38,760 nt of DNA from an uncultured Nocardioidaceae bacterium (GCA_902805845.1 CADCUI010000033.1:1-38760); one strand, 5' to 3'. Counted from the stretch's first letter, positions 19,624 to 29,039 are shown. Notes: generated by a model not told the origin, from the sequence alone. Program-made: numbers and translations.

Positions 19624-20268
19624 TTAGGCGGCGCCTTGGGCCTGGCGACGGTGCCGGAGGTACTCGACCACCATCGGCAGCAACGACACCGCGACGATGA
19701 CCAGGAGGGCCGCCTCGAGGTTCTCCTGCACGATCTCGTTCCCCCCGACGGCGTAGCCGAGCAGGGTCAGACCGGTCGCCCACAGGACGGCACCGACGAG
19801 GGACCACGTGAGGAAGTGCCGGCGGTTCATCTCCCCGGCCCCGGCGACGACGGTGATGAACGTGCGGACGATCGGCACGAACCGTCCGAGGACGAGCGCG
19901 CGGGCGCCGTACTTCTCGAAGAAGGCGTGGGTCTTGAGGAAGTTCTTCTGGTTGAGGAAGCGGCCGTTGCGCTCGAAGATCGGATCGCCGACCTTGCGCC
20001 CGATCTCGTAGCCCGCCACGTTCCCCGCGAAGGCGGACACGGACAGGATGACGCAGGCGGACACGAGGTCGATGTCGAGGTCGCCGCGGTGGATGAACAC
20101 GCCGATCGAGAACAGGAGCGAGTCGCCGGGAAGGATCGGGAACAGCAGCCCGCACTCGATGAACACCACCGCGACCGAGGCCCAGAACATCTCGGCGCCG
20201 AACTTGTCCAGCCACCACTGCGGGTCCATCCAGTCGAGGCCGAGGAGCAGGGGGGTGATCAGGTCCAC
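19624..20268 (-). CDS. DedA family (SNARE-associated) membrane protein
   Basis: A 214-residue integral membrane protein. It has the DedA core FIECGLLFPILPGDSLLF near the N-terminus, GYEIGRKVG, and the conserved FFEKYGARALVLGRFVP-R region with acidic and basic residues inside the membrane domain. This is followed by three further hydrophobic stretches. DedA proteins are proposed proton-driven lipid (undecaprenyl phosphate or phospholipid) flippases needed for envelope integrity; the substrate here is not known. GTG start with a TAGGGT box 6 bases upstream, divergent from the RNA methyltransferase gene. The C-terminus is basic and cytoplasmic. Confidence 0.9.
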   Translation of the reverse strand: MDLITPLLLGLDWMDPQWWLDKFGAEMFWASVAVVFIECGLLFPILPGDSLLFSIGVFIHRGDLDIDLVSACVILSVSAFAGNVAGYEIGRKVGDPIFERNGRFLNQKNFLKTHAFFEKYGARALVLGRFVPIVRTFITVVAGAGEMNRRHFLTWSLVGAVLWATGLTLLGYAVGGNEIVQENLEAALLVIVAVSLLPMVVEYLRHRRQAQGAA

Positions 20269-20274
20269 GTCGGA

Positions 20275-20280
20275 ACCCTA
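20275..20280 (-). promoter_or_regulatory. Candidate leaderless -10 box (TAGGGT) of the DedA gene
   Basis: On the minus strand TAGGGT ends 6 bases before the GTG at 20268. It faces the plus-strand TACGGT box of the next gene across 23 bp. Confidence 0.6.
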
Positions 20281-20303
20281 GCCGGGGTGCGGAGCGGCTC
20301 CCG

Positions 20304-20309
20304 TACGGT
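20304..20309 (+). promoter_or_regulatory. Candidate leaderless -10 box (TACGGT) of the RNA methyltransferase gene
   Basis: TACGGT ends 6 bases before the GTG at 20316 with no ribosome site between. The expected -35 region falls on the DedA -10 box. Confidence 0.6.
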
Positions 20310-20315
20310 CGGGAC

Positions 20316-21020
20316 GTGACCCCGGACGACGACCGCGACCGGCGAGCTCCCTACGACCCGATGCCCCACGGCCCTCCGGAGGTGGGGGTGGGCCCGTGGC
20401 AGGGTCCGCGGCCCGAGGGACAGCAGTACGACGCGCAGCTGCTGGCCGAGGGCGACCGGCGCAACGTCGTGGACCGCTACCGGTACTGGACGATGGCGGC
20501 GATCATCGCCGACCTCGACCGCCGCCGCCACGACTTCCACGTGGCGGTCGAGAACTGGCAGCACGACTTCAACATCGGCACGGTCGTCCGGACGGCCAAC
20601 GCCTTCCTCGCCCGCGAGGTGCACATCGTGGGGAACCGCCGCTGGAACCGCCGGGGCGCCATGGTGACCGACCGCTACCAGCACATCCGTCACCACGCCG
20701 CGGTCACCGACCTCGCCGAGCGGATGCGCGCGGTCGAGATCCCGATCTACGGCATCGACAACCTGCCGGGCTCCCGGCCGCTGGAGGGGCTCCAGCTGCC
20801 ACGGCGCGTGTGCCTGCTCTTCGGCCAGGAGGGGCCGGGGCTCTCGGAGCCGGCCCGAGAGGCCTGCGACGGCACCTTCTCGATCGCCCAGTTCGGCTCG
20901 ACCAGGTCGATCAACGCCTCGGCGGCAGCCGCCATCGCCATGCACACCTGGGTCGTGCAGCACGCGCTGACCGCCTCGCTGGAGGGGCCCGGTCCCGAGG
21001 CAGGCCACTCCGCGTCGTAG
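20316..21020 (+). CDS. SpoU/TrmH-family RNA 2'-O-ribose methyltransferase
   Basis: A 234-residue SPOUT-class enzyme that methylates a ribose 2'-OH in tRNA or rRNA using SAM. The three SpoU motifs are present: motif 1 WQHDFNIGTVVRTANAF (about 87-103), motif 2 CLLFGQEGPGLS and motif 3 STRSINASAAAAIAMHTW near the C-terminus, which form the trefoil-knot SAM site. The first ~65 residues are polar and Pro-rich, an N-terminal extension compared with E. coli TrmL-size proteins. The exact RNA target cannot be read from sequence. GTG start with a leaderless-type box. Confidence 0.88.
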   Translation: MTPDDDRDRRAPYDPMPHGPPEVGVGPWQGPRPEGQQYDAQLLAEGDRRNVVDRYRYWTMAAIIADLDRRRHDFHVAVENWQHDFNIGTVVRTANAFLAREVHIVGNRRWNRRGAMVTDRYQHIRHHAAVTDLAERMRAVEIPIYGIDNLPGSRPLEGLQLPRRVCLLFGQEGPGLSEPAREACDGTFSIAQFGSTRSINASAAAAIAMHTWVVQHALTASLEGPGPEAGHSAS

Positions 21021-21067
21021 CGGCGTACGGCGCCACCTCCGGGCGGATCGCGCTCGCGGACCGGCAC

Positions 21068-21073
21068 TAGAGT
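21068..21073 (+). promoter_or_regulatory. Candidate -10 box (TAGAGT) of the aldolase gene
   Basis: TAGAGT predicts a start near 21080 and a leader of about 50 bases. The leader would open with a hairpin GCGGCC-ACCGACCG-GGCCGC (21080-21099). A ribosome site GAGGAGAG follows before the ATG. Confidence 0.45.
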
Positions 21074-21128
21074 GGGCCTGCGGCCACCGACCGGGCCGCT
21101 CCTGCCTGCCGACGAGGAGAGTGCACCG

Positions 21129-22157
21129 ATGCCGATCGCAACCCCCGAGGCCTACGCCGAGATGCTCGACCGGGCGAAGGCGGACGGGTTCGCCTTCCCG
21201 GCCATCAACGTGTCGTCCTCGCAGACCCTCAACGCGGCGCTCGCCGGGTTCGCCGAGGCGGAGAGCGACGGCATCATCCAGGTCTCGACCGGCGGCGCGG
21301 AGTACCTCTCCGGCCCGACCGTGAAGAGCATGGTCACCGGCTCGCTCGCCTTCGCGGCCTACGCCGCCGAGGTGGCGAAGGGCTACCCGGTCAACGTCGC
21401 GCTGCACACCGACCACTGCCCCAAGGACAAGCTCGACGGCTTCGTCCGGCCGCTTCTCGCCGCGTCGATCGAGCGCGTCAAGAACGGCCAGGACCCGCTG
21501 TTCCAGTCCCACATGTGGGACGGCTCCGCCGTACCGCTGGAGGAGAACCTGCAGATCGCGGCGGAGCTGCTCGAGCAGGCCGCAGACGCGCGCATCATCC
21601 TCGAGATCGAGGTCGGCGTCGTCGGCGGCGAGGAGGACGGGATCGTCGGGGAGATCAACGAGAAGCTCTACACCACCCCCGGCGACGCCCTGGCGACCGT
21701 CGAGGCGCTCGGCGCCGGCGAGAAGGGGCGGTACATGACCGCGCTCACCTTCGGCAACGTGCACGGCGCCTACAAGCCGGGCCACGTGAAGCTCCGTCCC
21801 GAGATCCTCAAGCTGGCGCAGGACGCGGTGGCCGAGAAGCTGGGGCTCGAGTCGGGATCGCGTCCCTTCGACCTGGTCTTCCACGGGGGCTCCGGCTCGC
21901 TGGCCGAGGAGATCGCCGCCGCAGTCGACTACGGCGTGGTGAAGATGAACGTCGACACCGACACCCAGTACGCCTTCACCCGGCCGGTGGCCGGCCACAT
22001 GTTCACCAACTACGACGGCGTCCTCAAGATCGACGGCGAGGTGGGCAGCAAGAAGGCCTACGACCCGCGGGCGTGGGGCAAGGCGGCCGAGGCCGGGATG
22101 GCGGCCCGGGTCGTCTCGGCGTGCGAGCACCTCAACAGCACCGGCCACAAGCTCTGA
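21129..22157 (+). CDS. fbaA: Class II fructose-bisphosphate aldolase
   Basis: Zinc-dependent aldolase of glycolysis and gluconeogenesis, cleaving fructose 1,6-bisphosphate to dihydroxyacetone phosphate and glyceraldehyde 3-phosphate. The 342-residue protein has the zinc and active-site motif NVALHTDHCPKDKLD, the glutamate-rich segment LEIEVGVVGGEEDG, the histidine in FGNVHGAYKPG and the phosphate-binding FHGGSGS. It belongs to the class IIA group (GEEDG insertion). The frame is open upstream, but ATG at 21129 has the ribosome site GAGGAGAG and gives the conserved MPIATPEAYAEML start. The DUF3151 gene follows 5 bases later, an arrangement also seen near fba in mycobacteria. Confidence 0.95.
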   Translation: MPIATPEAYAEMLDRAKADGFAFPAINVSSSQTLNAALAGFAEAESDGIIQVSTGGAEYLSGPTVKSMVTGSLAFAAYAAEVAKGYPVNVALHTDHCPKDKLDGFVRPLLAASIERVKNGQDPLFQSHMWDGSAVPLEENLQIAAELLEQAADARIILEIEVGVVGGEEDGIVGEINEKLYTTPGDALATVEALGAGEKGRYMTALTFGNVHGAYKPGHVKLRPEILKLAQDAVAEKLGLESGSRPFDLVFHGGSGSLAEEIAAAVDYGVVKMNVDTDTQYAFTRPVAGHMFTNYDGVLKIDGEVGSKKAYDPRAWGKAAEAGMAARVVSACEHLNSTGHKL

Positions 22158-22162
22158 GCGCC

Positions 22163-22579
22163 ATGTCCTTCGATGACCTGATGGCCGGCCCCCCGCCAAC
22201 CCAGCTGCCGCCGGACCCGGCCGCCGCCGAGCTCGACTCCGGTTCGTCCGCCGCCGAGGTCGCGCGCCACCACCCTGAGTCGCCGCTGGCCTGGGCGACC
22301 CTCGGCGAGGAGGCCCGGGCGGCCGGGTCCGACGACCTCACCGTCTACGCCTATGCACGGGTCGGCTACCACCGCTCGCTCGACCTGCTCCGCCGCAACG
22401 GCTGGAAGGGCCACGGCCCGGTGCCGTGGGAGCACGAGCCGAACCGCGGGTTCCTGCGCGCCCTGGCGCTGCTCTCGCAGGCCGCCGCCGCCATCGGGGA
22501 GGCCCCCGAGGCCGAGCGCTGTGCGGTCTTCCTGAGGGACTCCAGCCCCAGCGGCTACGACGCCCTGCTCGGTTCCTGA
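22163..22579 (+). CDS. DUF3151 family protein
   Basis: A 138-residue cytosolic protein with the actinobacterial DUF3151 pattern: a Pro-rich start (GPPPTQLPPDP), then a TPR-like helical body with HPESPLAWATLGEEA, VYAYARVGYHRSLDLLRRNGWKGHGPVPW and EPNRGFLRALALLSQAAAAIGE. It ends at a short polar C-terminus. Function is unknown for the whole family. It starts 5 bases after the aldolase stop and is almost surely cotranscribed with it. The conserved linkage to fba across actinobacteria hints at a link to central carbon metabolism, which is inference only. Confidence 0.88.
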   Translation: MSFDDLMAGPPPTQLPPDPAAAELDSGSSAAEVARHHPESPLAWATLGEEARAAGSDDLTVYAYARVGYHRSLDLLRRNGWKGHGPVPWEHEPNRGFLRALALLSQAAAAIGEAPEAERCAVFLRDSSPSGYDALLGS

Positions 22580-22636
22580 CCCACTCGCCGTCGCCCTCCC
22601 CCGCTTCTTGTGCAGGGTTGTGGACGCTTGCCGAGG

Positions 22637-23026
22637 GTTGTACGGCCGTTCCGACTGCAGGTACTCGCGGGTCAGCCTCGCCTTGGTGGCTCTCCGGTTC
22701 CGGCCGAGAAGCTCGGGCCAAGTGACACGCGACATGCCGTATCCGCCGGCGTAGCCCCGCAGCCAGTCCTCTCGCTGCTTCTCCTCCCACACCACCCGCG
22801 CTGCGTGCACCCTCAGCCGGTAGCGACCGTCCTCGTCGAGCCCGTCCCAGGTCGCCCGCTCGCAGTACACGCCGCGGCGGAGCGCGACCCACGCGCCCCT
22901 CGCCCCGGTCAGCGTCTTGAGCTCGCGCTCCCGGTAGCCGCACCCGATTGCTTGCCGACGGGTGACCACGCCACCTTGCCGGCAGGCCAGGGCACGCAGC
23001 TGGGGTCGCACCTGTTCACCGTGCAC
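22637..23026 (-). pseudogene. Relic of an AbiEi-type antitoxin-domain/DUF559-like gene with an internal deletion
   Basis: The minus-strand frame from a GTG at 23026 gives an N-terminus typical of AbiEi-family winged-helix proteins (RALACRQGGVVTRRQAIGCG, then RGVYC and DGRYRLRVHAAR). It then jumps at about residue 77 (near 22795) straight to a segment that resembles the extreme C-terminus of the same long proteins (VVWEEKQREDWLR and GMSRVTWPELLG). Intact relatives are about 280-320 residues, so some 150-200 residues are missing while the frame is kept. There is no stop at the expected end; the frame runs on antisense through the DUF3151 gene. Most likely a decayed gene; an expressed mini-protein is possible but unlikely. 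Confidence 0.65.
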
Positions 23027-23122
23027 GGCGCGCCGACGATCAGCCCGTGCGGACGGAATGGCTGTGGACAGGGTCGCCCGGCGTCGGGGTGGGGACGAGT
23101 TGCGGCGTACGGCGGACCGGCG

Positions 23123-24040
23123 TCAGGTCGGGTCAGGTACGTCGGAGCCGGTCGGATCACTGGCGGGCAGGTACATCGTCGTCGCGCCGGATCGGACCTC
23201 CCAGCGACGGGACCGGTGCGGTCCCGACACCTCGCCGTCGGTGGTCAGCCAGAAGTCCTCGCCTTCGACCGTCACCTCCGACCCGGTGATCCTGGTGACC
23301 TCGCGCATGAGGTGGTGCGTGCCTCCACGCAGACGCGCGAGGTAGACCAGTCGGCTGCTCAGCCCGGCGGCCCGCGACACGATCACGACGAGCCGCCCGC
23401 TCGCAGGGTCGGCCCCAGGGATGAGCTCGGTGCCACCACCGACCGACGACCCGTTGCCGACCGCGACCTGGGCGACCCGGGTCCCGGGGGCCACGGGCTC
23501 GCCGTCCACCGCCACGCGGACCCGGATGAAGTCCGGGCGCACCATGGCCGACAGTGCCCCCACGACGTAGCCGATCCGTCCGAGCCGCGACTTCCACTTC
23601 GACGCCTTGCGACTTGCCTGGGTGCCGACCCCGAGGTGGGCGTTGTTGATCACCACGAGACCCGCGTCGTCGACGACGACGTCGATGGGCCTGGTGTGGC
23701 CGGCGGTGACGATCCGCGCCGCTTCGGCGGGGTCGAGAGGCAGCCCTACGGCGCGGGCGAAGTCGTTGCCGGTCCCGAGCGGGATCAACCCGATGCTGGT
23801 GGCGCTGAGGAGGTCGAGGCGGTAGAGCGCGTTGACGACCGCGTGCAGGCTCCCGTCGCCGCCGGCCACCACGACGCTGCGGTCGCCGCCCTCGACACAG
23901 ACCTCGTCCAGCTCGTCGGGGTGGGTGGTCGAGACCACGACGACGTCCGCGTTCTCCTCGAGAACCGCCAGGGCGGCGTCGATGGCCTCCTGCTCGTGGG
24001 TGCCCGCGGCGGCGTTGGCGACCAGCAGGATGCGTTCCAC
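23123..24040 (-). CDS. Diacylglycerol kinase family lipid kinase
   Basis: A 305-residue member of the DAGK catalytic-domain superfamily (DgkB/YegS/LCB5 type), which phosphorylates a lipid hydroxyl using ATP. Motifs: the N-terminal strand ILLVANAAAGTH, the nucleotide loop VVVAGGDGSLHAVVNAL (GGDGS at 60-64), IPLGTGNDFAR (86-96) and the C-terminal beta-sandwich domain ending in VEGEDFWLTTDGE. The substrate (diacylglycerol, sphingoid base or an actinobacterial lipid) cannot be told. GTG start with a TAAGGT box 7 bases upstream on the same strand. Divergent from purA. Confidence 0.9.
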   Translation of the reverse strand: MERILLVANAAAGTHEQEAIDAALAVLEENADVVVVSTTHPDELDEVCVEGGDRSVVVAGGDGSLHAVVNALYRLDLLSATSIGLIPLGTGNDFARAVGLPLDPAEAARIVTAGHTRPIDVVVDDAGLVVINNAHLGVGTQASRKASKWKSRLGRIGYVVGALSAMVRPDFIRVRVAVDGEPVAPGTRVAQVAVGNGSSVGGGTELIPGADPASGRLVVIVSRAAGLSSRLVYLARLRGGTHHLMREVTRITGSEVTVEGEDFWLTTDGEVSGPHRSRRWEVRSGATTMYLPASDPTGSDVPDPT

Positions 24041-24047
24041 GCCGCGG

Positions 24048-24053
24048 ACCTTA
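24048..24053 (-). promoter_or_regulatory. Candidate leaderless -10 box (TAAGGT) of the lipid kinase gene
   Basis: On the minus strand TAAGGT ends 7 bases before the GTG at 24040, with no ribosome site between. Confidence 0.55.
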
Positions 24054-24092
24054 CCCGTCGACGCACGCTGGGGCGGTGGATCCGGCCGGTGG

Positions 24093-24098
24093 TAGCGT
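24093..24098 (+). promoter_or_regulatory. Candidate -10 box (TAGCGT) of purA
   Basis: TAGCGT fits TANNNT and predicts transcription from about 24105, giving a leader of some 70 bases with a proper ribosome site (GAGGAGG, 24163-24169). The hairpin-forming element described next overlaps the predicted start. Confidence 0.4.
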
Positions 24099-24101
24099 GA
24101 G

Positions 24102-24130
24102 GCCGCAAGAGCCCCGGGTGCTGTTGCGGC
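24102..24130 (+). promoter_or_regulatory. Interrupted palindrome in the purA leader (operator or RNA hairpin)
   Basis: GCCGCAA and TTGCGGC pair over 7 bp. After a G-G mismatch, AGC pairs with GCT around the loop CCCGGGT, so the element is symmetric over 29 bases. It lies just after the predicted purA -10 box, a position that suits a repressor site or a 5' RNA hairpin. No known purine riboswitch motif is visible. Confidence 0.5.
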
Positions 24131-24164
24131 AGTGATGCACCGACGGGGTTCTTGTCACGTGTGA

Positions 24165-25463
<1,299 letters not shown>

Positions 25464-25510
25464 GGGAGCGTCCACAGCCCCGCGCTGCCTCCGGGGTGGG
25501 TGACGGTGGC

Positions 25511-25516
25511 TAGCCT
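25511..25516 (+). promoter_or_regulatory. Candidate leaderless -10 box (TAGCCT) of purD
   Basis: TAGCCT ends 7 bases before the GTG at 25524. This supports GTG-25524 as the start and gives purD-purB a promoter separate from purA. Confidence 0.55.
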
Positions 25517-25523
25517 GAGGCCC

Positions 25524-26762
25524 GTGAGGACGCTCGTGATCGGCGGTGGCGGGCGGGAGCACGCGCTCGCCCTGGCGCTCTCTCGGGATCCCGAGGTCAC
25601 CGAGGTGCACGCCGCCCCGGGCAACCCCGGCATCGGCGAGGTGGCGAGGCTGCACCCGGTCGACCCGCTCGACGGCGCCGCGGTGGCGAGGCTGGCCCGG
25701 GACGTGCAGGCCGACCTCGTCGTCGTCGGTCCGGAGGCGCCTCTGGTGCGGGGGGTCGCCGACGCCGTCCGCGCGGCGGGTGTCGCCTGCTTCGGTCCCA
25801 GCGCCGACGCAGCCCGGCTCGAGGGGTCCAAGGCCTTCGCCAAGGAGGTGATGGCCGCCGCCGGCGTACCCACCGCGGCGTCCCGGGTGTGCGAGACCGA
25901 GCAGGAGGCGGCCGAGGCCCTCGACGCGTTCGGTTCTCCCTACGTCGTCAAGGACGACGGCCTGGCGGCGGGCAAGGGCGTCGTGGTCACCGAGGACCGG
26001 GAGGCCGCGCTCCAGCACGCCAAGGTCTGCGGCCGCGTCGTCATCGAGGAGTTCCTCGACGGCCCTGAGGTCTCCTTGTTCGCGATCACCGACGGTGAGA
26101 CGGTCTATCCGCTCCAGCCGGCCCAGGACTTCAAGCGCGCGCTCGACGGCGACCAGGGCCCGAACACCGGCGGCATGGGCGCCTACACCCCGTTGCCGTG
26201 GGCGCCGACCGGTCTGGTGGCCGAGGTGCAGGAGCGGGTGCTCGTGCCGACGGTGCGCGAGATGGCTCGTCGTGGTGTCCCGTTCCAGGGGCTGCTCTAC
26301 GCCGGCCTGGCGCTCACCGCGCGCGGGGTCCGGGTGGTGGAGTTCAACGCGCGGTTCGGTGACCCGGAGACCCAGGCCCTGCTGGGACGGCTCGAGTCGC
26401 CGCTGGGTGCGCTGCTGCACGCCGCCGCCGAGGGCCGGCTCGCCGAGGTGGAGCCGCCGCGCTGGCGGCAGGGCGCCGCGGTCACGGTCGTGATGGCGGC
26501 CGACGGCTACCCGGAGGGCCCCCGCACCGGAGACGTCATCACCGGCATCGAGGACGCCGCGGCCCTCGACGGGGTGGACGTCATCCAGGCCGGCACCGCG
26601 CGGAGCGAGCGGGGGCTGGTGACCGCAGGCGGTCGGGTGCTGGCGGTGACGGCCGCCGGGGTCGATGTCGCCCAGGCACGGACCCGGGCGTACGCCGGGG
26701 TGGCGCTGGTCGACTTCGCCGGCGCCCGGCACCGCACCGACATCGCGCAGGAGGTGCCGTGA
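25524..26762 (+). CDS. purD: Phosphoribosylamine-glycine ligase PurD
   Basis: ATP-grasp enzyme joining glycine to phosphoribosylamine, the second step of purine synthesis. The 412-residue protein starts with the conserved VRTLVIGGGGREHALALAL. It has the VVVGPEAPLVRGVADA and FGPSADAARLEGSKAF motifs, the ATP-grasp loop VVKDDGLAAGKGVVVT, QDFKRALDGDQGPNTGGMGAYTP and EFNARFGDPETQ (metal binding). The open frame extends 24 bases further, but GTG at 25524 gives the family N-terminus and has a -10-like box 7 bases upstream. Its stop overlaps the purB GTG, so the two are one operon. Confidence 0.96.
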   Translation: MRTLVIGGGGREHALALALSRDPEVTEVHAAPGNPGIGEVARLHPVDPLDGAAVARLARDVQADLVVVGPEAPLVRGVADAVRAAGVACFGPSADAARLEGSKAFAKEVMAAAGVPTAASRVCETEQEAAEALDAFGSPYVVKDDGLAAGKGVVVTEDREAALQHAKVCGRVVIEEFLDGPEVSLFAITDGETVYPLQPAQDFKRALDGDQGPNTGGMGAYTPLPWAPTGLVAEVQERVLVPTVREMARRGVPFQGLLYAGLALTARGVRVVEFNARFGDPETQALLGRLESPLGALLHAAAEGRLAEVEPPRWRQGAAVTVVMAADGYPEGPRTGDVITGIEDAAALDGVDVIQAGTARSERGLVTAGGRVLAVTAAGVDVAQARTRAYAGVALVDFAGARHRTDIAQEVP

Positions 26763-28180
26763 CCGCGCTTCCCAACGTGCTGGCGTCGCGCTACGCCAGC
26801 CCCGAGCTGGCCGGGATCTGGTCGCCGGAGCACAAGGTCGTCCTCGAGCGCCGGTTGTGGATCGCGGTCCTCAAGGCCCAGCGAGACCTCGGCGTCGACG
26901 TCCCCGACGGCGTCGCGGAGGCCTACGAGAAGGTGGTCGACCAGGTCGACCTCTTCAGCATCGCCGCCCGGGAACGGGTGACCCGTCACGACGTGAAGGC
27001 GCGGATCGAGGAGTTCTGCGCGCTCGCCGGGCACGAGCACATCCACAAGGGGATGACCTCCCGTGACCTGACCGAGAACGTCGAGCAGCTCCAGGTGCTC
27101 TCCTCCCTGCGGCTGATCCGAGTCCGGGTGATCGCGACGCTGGCCCGGTTGGCCCGGCTGGCCACCGAGCACGAGTCCCTGGTGATGGCCGGCCGTTCAC
27201 ACAACGTCGCAGCGCAGGCGACCACGCTGGGCAAGCGCTTCGCCACCGTCGCCGACGAGCTCCTGGTCGCGTTCGACCGGCTCGAGGAGCTCATCGCCCG
27301 TTACCCGCTCCGAGGGATCAAGGGGCCCGTCGGCACCGCCCAGGACATGCTCGGCCTGCTCGACGGGGACGTCGACCGGCTCGCCGAGCTCGAGGACCGG
27401 GTCGCCGCCCACCTGGGTTTCCAGCGGCTCCTGACCAGCGTGGGGCAGGTCTACCCCCGCAGCCTCGACTTCGACGTCCTCTCCGCGCTCGTGCAGCTGG
27501 CGGCGGCACCGTCCAACCTCGCCACGACCATCCGGCTGATGGCCGGCCTCGAGCTGGTCACGGAGGGTTTCGCCGAGGGACAGGTGGGCTCCAGCGCCAT
27601 GCCGCACAAGATGAACACCCGTTCGTGCGAACGGGTGAACGGACTCGCGGTGGTGCTTCGGGGCTACCTCTCGATGGTCGGTGAGCTGGCCGGTGACCAG
27701 TGGAACGAGGGTGACGTCTCGGACTCGGTGGTGCGCCGCGTCGCGCTGCCCGACGCCTTCTTCGCCGCCGACGGGCTGTTCCAGACGGTCCTCACCGTGC
27801 TCGACGAGTTCGGGGTGTTCCCGGCGGTGGTCCAGCGCGAGCTCGACCGCTACCTGCCGTTCCTGGCGACCACCAAGGTGCTGATGGCCGCGGTCCGCCA
27901 GGGCGTGGGTCGGGAGACCGCCCACGAGGCGATCAAGAGGGCCGCCGTCGGCACGGCCCTGGACATGCGGCGCGGACAGGCCGACAACGACGTGCTCACC
28001 CGGCTCGCCGCGGACCCGGAGCTCGGGCTGGGCGAGGCCGAGCTCCGTGGGCTGGTGGCCGAGCCGATCGGCTTCACCGGCGCCGCGGTCGGCCAGGTCG
28101 AGGCAGTCGCACGTCGGATCGAGGCGCTGACGGCCGCCGAGCCGGAGGCGGCCGCCTACCGTCCCGGGCCCATCCTGTGA
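26759..28180 (+). CDS. purB: Adenylosuccinate lyase PurB
   Basis: Member of the fumarase/aspartase superfamily that splits both SAICAR and adenylosuccinate, releasing fumarate. The 473-residue protein has the N-terminal RYASPELAGIWSPEHKV, the catalytic-histidine regions HEHIHKGMTSRDLTEN and GRSHNVAAQATTLGKRF, and the superfamily signature GSSAMPHKMN (about 277-286). It starts at GTG overlapping the purD stop (GTGA). Convergent with the TetR gene, 49 bases from its end. With purA and purD nearby, this is a small purine cluster. Confidence 0.96.
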   Translation: MTALPNVLASRYASPELAGIWSPEHKVVLERRLWIAVLKAQRDLGVDVPDGVAEAYEKVVDQVDLFSIAARERVTRHDVKARIEEFCALAGHEHIHKGMTSRDLTENVEQLQVLSSLRLIRVRVIATLARLARLATEHESLVMAGRSHNVAAQATTLGKRFATVADELLVAFDRLEELIARYPLRGIKGPVGTAQDMLGLLDGDVDRLAELEDRVAAHLGFQRLLTSVGQVYPRSLDFDVLSALVQLAAAPSNLATTIRLMAGLELVTEGFAEGQVGSSAMPHKMNTRSCERVNGLAVVLRGYLSMVGELAGDQWNEGDVSDSVVRRVALPDAFFAADGLFQTVLTVLDEFGVFPAVVQRELDRYLPFLATTKVLMAAVRQGVGRETAHEAIKRAAVGTALDMRRGQADNDVLTRLAADPELGLGEAELRGLVAEPIGFTGAAVGQVEAVARRIEALTAAEPEAAAYRPGPIL

Positions 28181-28229
28181 GCTGACCGAGTCCGCGCTCC
28201 GCGCCGGCGGTGACGCAGCCGCGGTCTGC

Positions 28230-28985
28230 TCAGTCCGAGCGGCCGAGCCACGCGTCGATCAGCGGCGCCAGCCGGTCGACCTCCGCGGAGATGCCGAGCA
28301 GGAGGGCCTGGCCGCTGAGCATGCTGCGGAACATCGCCGCACTGTCGATGATCCGGGGGTCGCAGTGGCCGAAGACCTCGAGCGTCACCACGCCGTACAG
28401 CTGGGCCCACGACTGCATGCAGACCCAGACCAGGGTGCGGGCCTCCTCGGGCAGGTCGTCGACCTTCGCCGGGATCATCGGCTCCGCGAGCGCGTCGACC
28501 ACGAGCGGGTCGAGGTCGGCGACGTCGGGCAGCGGGAAGTCGTACTTCCGCCAGAGCCTGAACAAGAGCTCGGTGAAGACGTAGCCGGTCTGCTGGTCGC
28601 TGAGGTCCTCCACCCCCTCGGCCGGAGCGGCCAACGGGTTCGCGAACACCAGCGCGAACTCCTCGCGTCGGGCGAGCGCCCAGCGGCGGAAGGCGACGGC
28701 AGCACAGATGATCTGAGCGGCCGGGTCGTCCTCCGGTTGGCTGTCGCGCGCCTCACGCAGCATCGCGGCGGTCTCGTGGTCGATGTCCCGGGTGACGAGC
28801 CGGAGCAGGCCCTGGTAGTCGTCGACGTAGCGGTACAGCGCCGGAGCGGTCATCCCCATCTTGACCGCGACCGCGCGGAGCGAGAGCCCACCCGGCTCGC
28901 TGAGGAGGCTGCGGGCGGCCTCGACGATCTCGTCCACGGTCGCCTGACGTTGCCGCTCGCGACGGGTCATGGGGACGGTGCTCAC
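28230..28985 (-). CDS. TetR/AcrR-family transcriptional repressor
   Basis: A 251-residue regulator. The N-terminal helix-turn-helix (about 10-60) reads ATVDEIVEAARSLLSEPGGL, then LRAVAVKMGMTAPALYRYV, the classic TetR pattern with YRYV in the recognition helix. The remaining ~190 residues are an all-helical ligand-binding domain of the WHG-like actinobacterial type. The frame is open to 29069, but GTG at 28985 is preceded by AGGAGGAC and avoids running through the operator region, so I prefer it. Divergent from the MMPL transporter with a palindrome between, which argues for local repression of that transporter by a small ligand. Confidence 0.88.
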   Translation of the reverse strand: MSTVPMTRRERQRQATVDEIVEAARSLLSEPGGLSLRAVAVKMGMTAPALYRYVDDYQGLLRLVTRDIDHETAAMLREARDSQPEDDPAAQIICAAVAFRRWALARREEFALVFANPLAAPAEGVEDLSDQQTGYVFTELLFRLWRKYDFPLPDVADLDPLVVDALAEPMIPAKVDDLPEEARTLVWVCMQSWAQLYGVVTLEVFGHCDPRIIDSAAMFRSMLSGQALLLGISAEVDRLAPLIDAWLGRSD

Positions 28986-29039
28986 GCCGTCCTCCTCCCT
29001 GGCTGACCGTGGGGTCCGGTGTTGACGAGATCTGAGTTT

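Noticed and set aside
21080-21099. Hairpin GCGGCC-N8-GGCCGC in the aldolase leader as a riboswitch
   Set aside because: Simple GC-rich stem expected by chance at this base composition; no conserved aptamer features.
20259-22199. 646-codon minus-strand frame opposite the RNA methyltransferase and aldolase
   Set aside because: Shadow frame; both plus-strand genes carry full family motifs.
22610-24100. 496-codon plus-strand frame across the AbiEi relic and opposite the lipid kinase
   Set aside because: Antisense to a well-supported kinase; no motif and no ribosome site.
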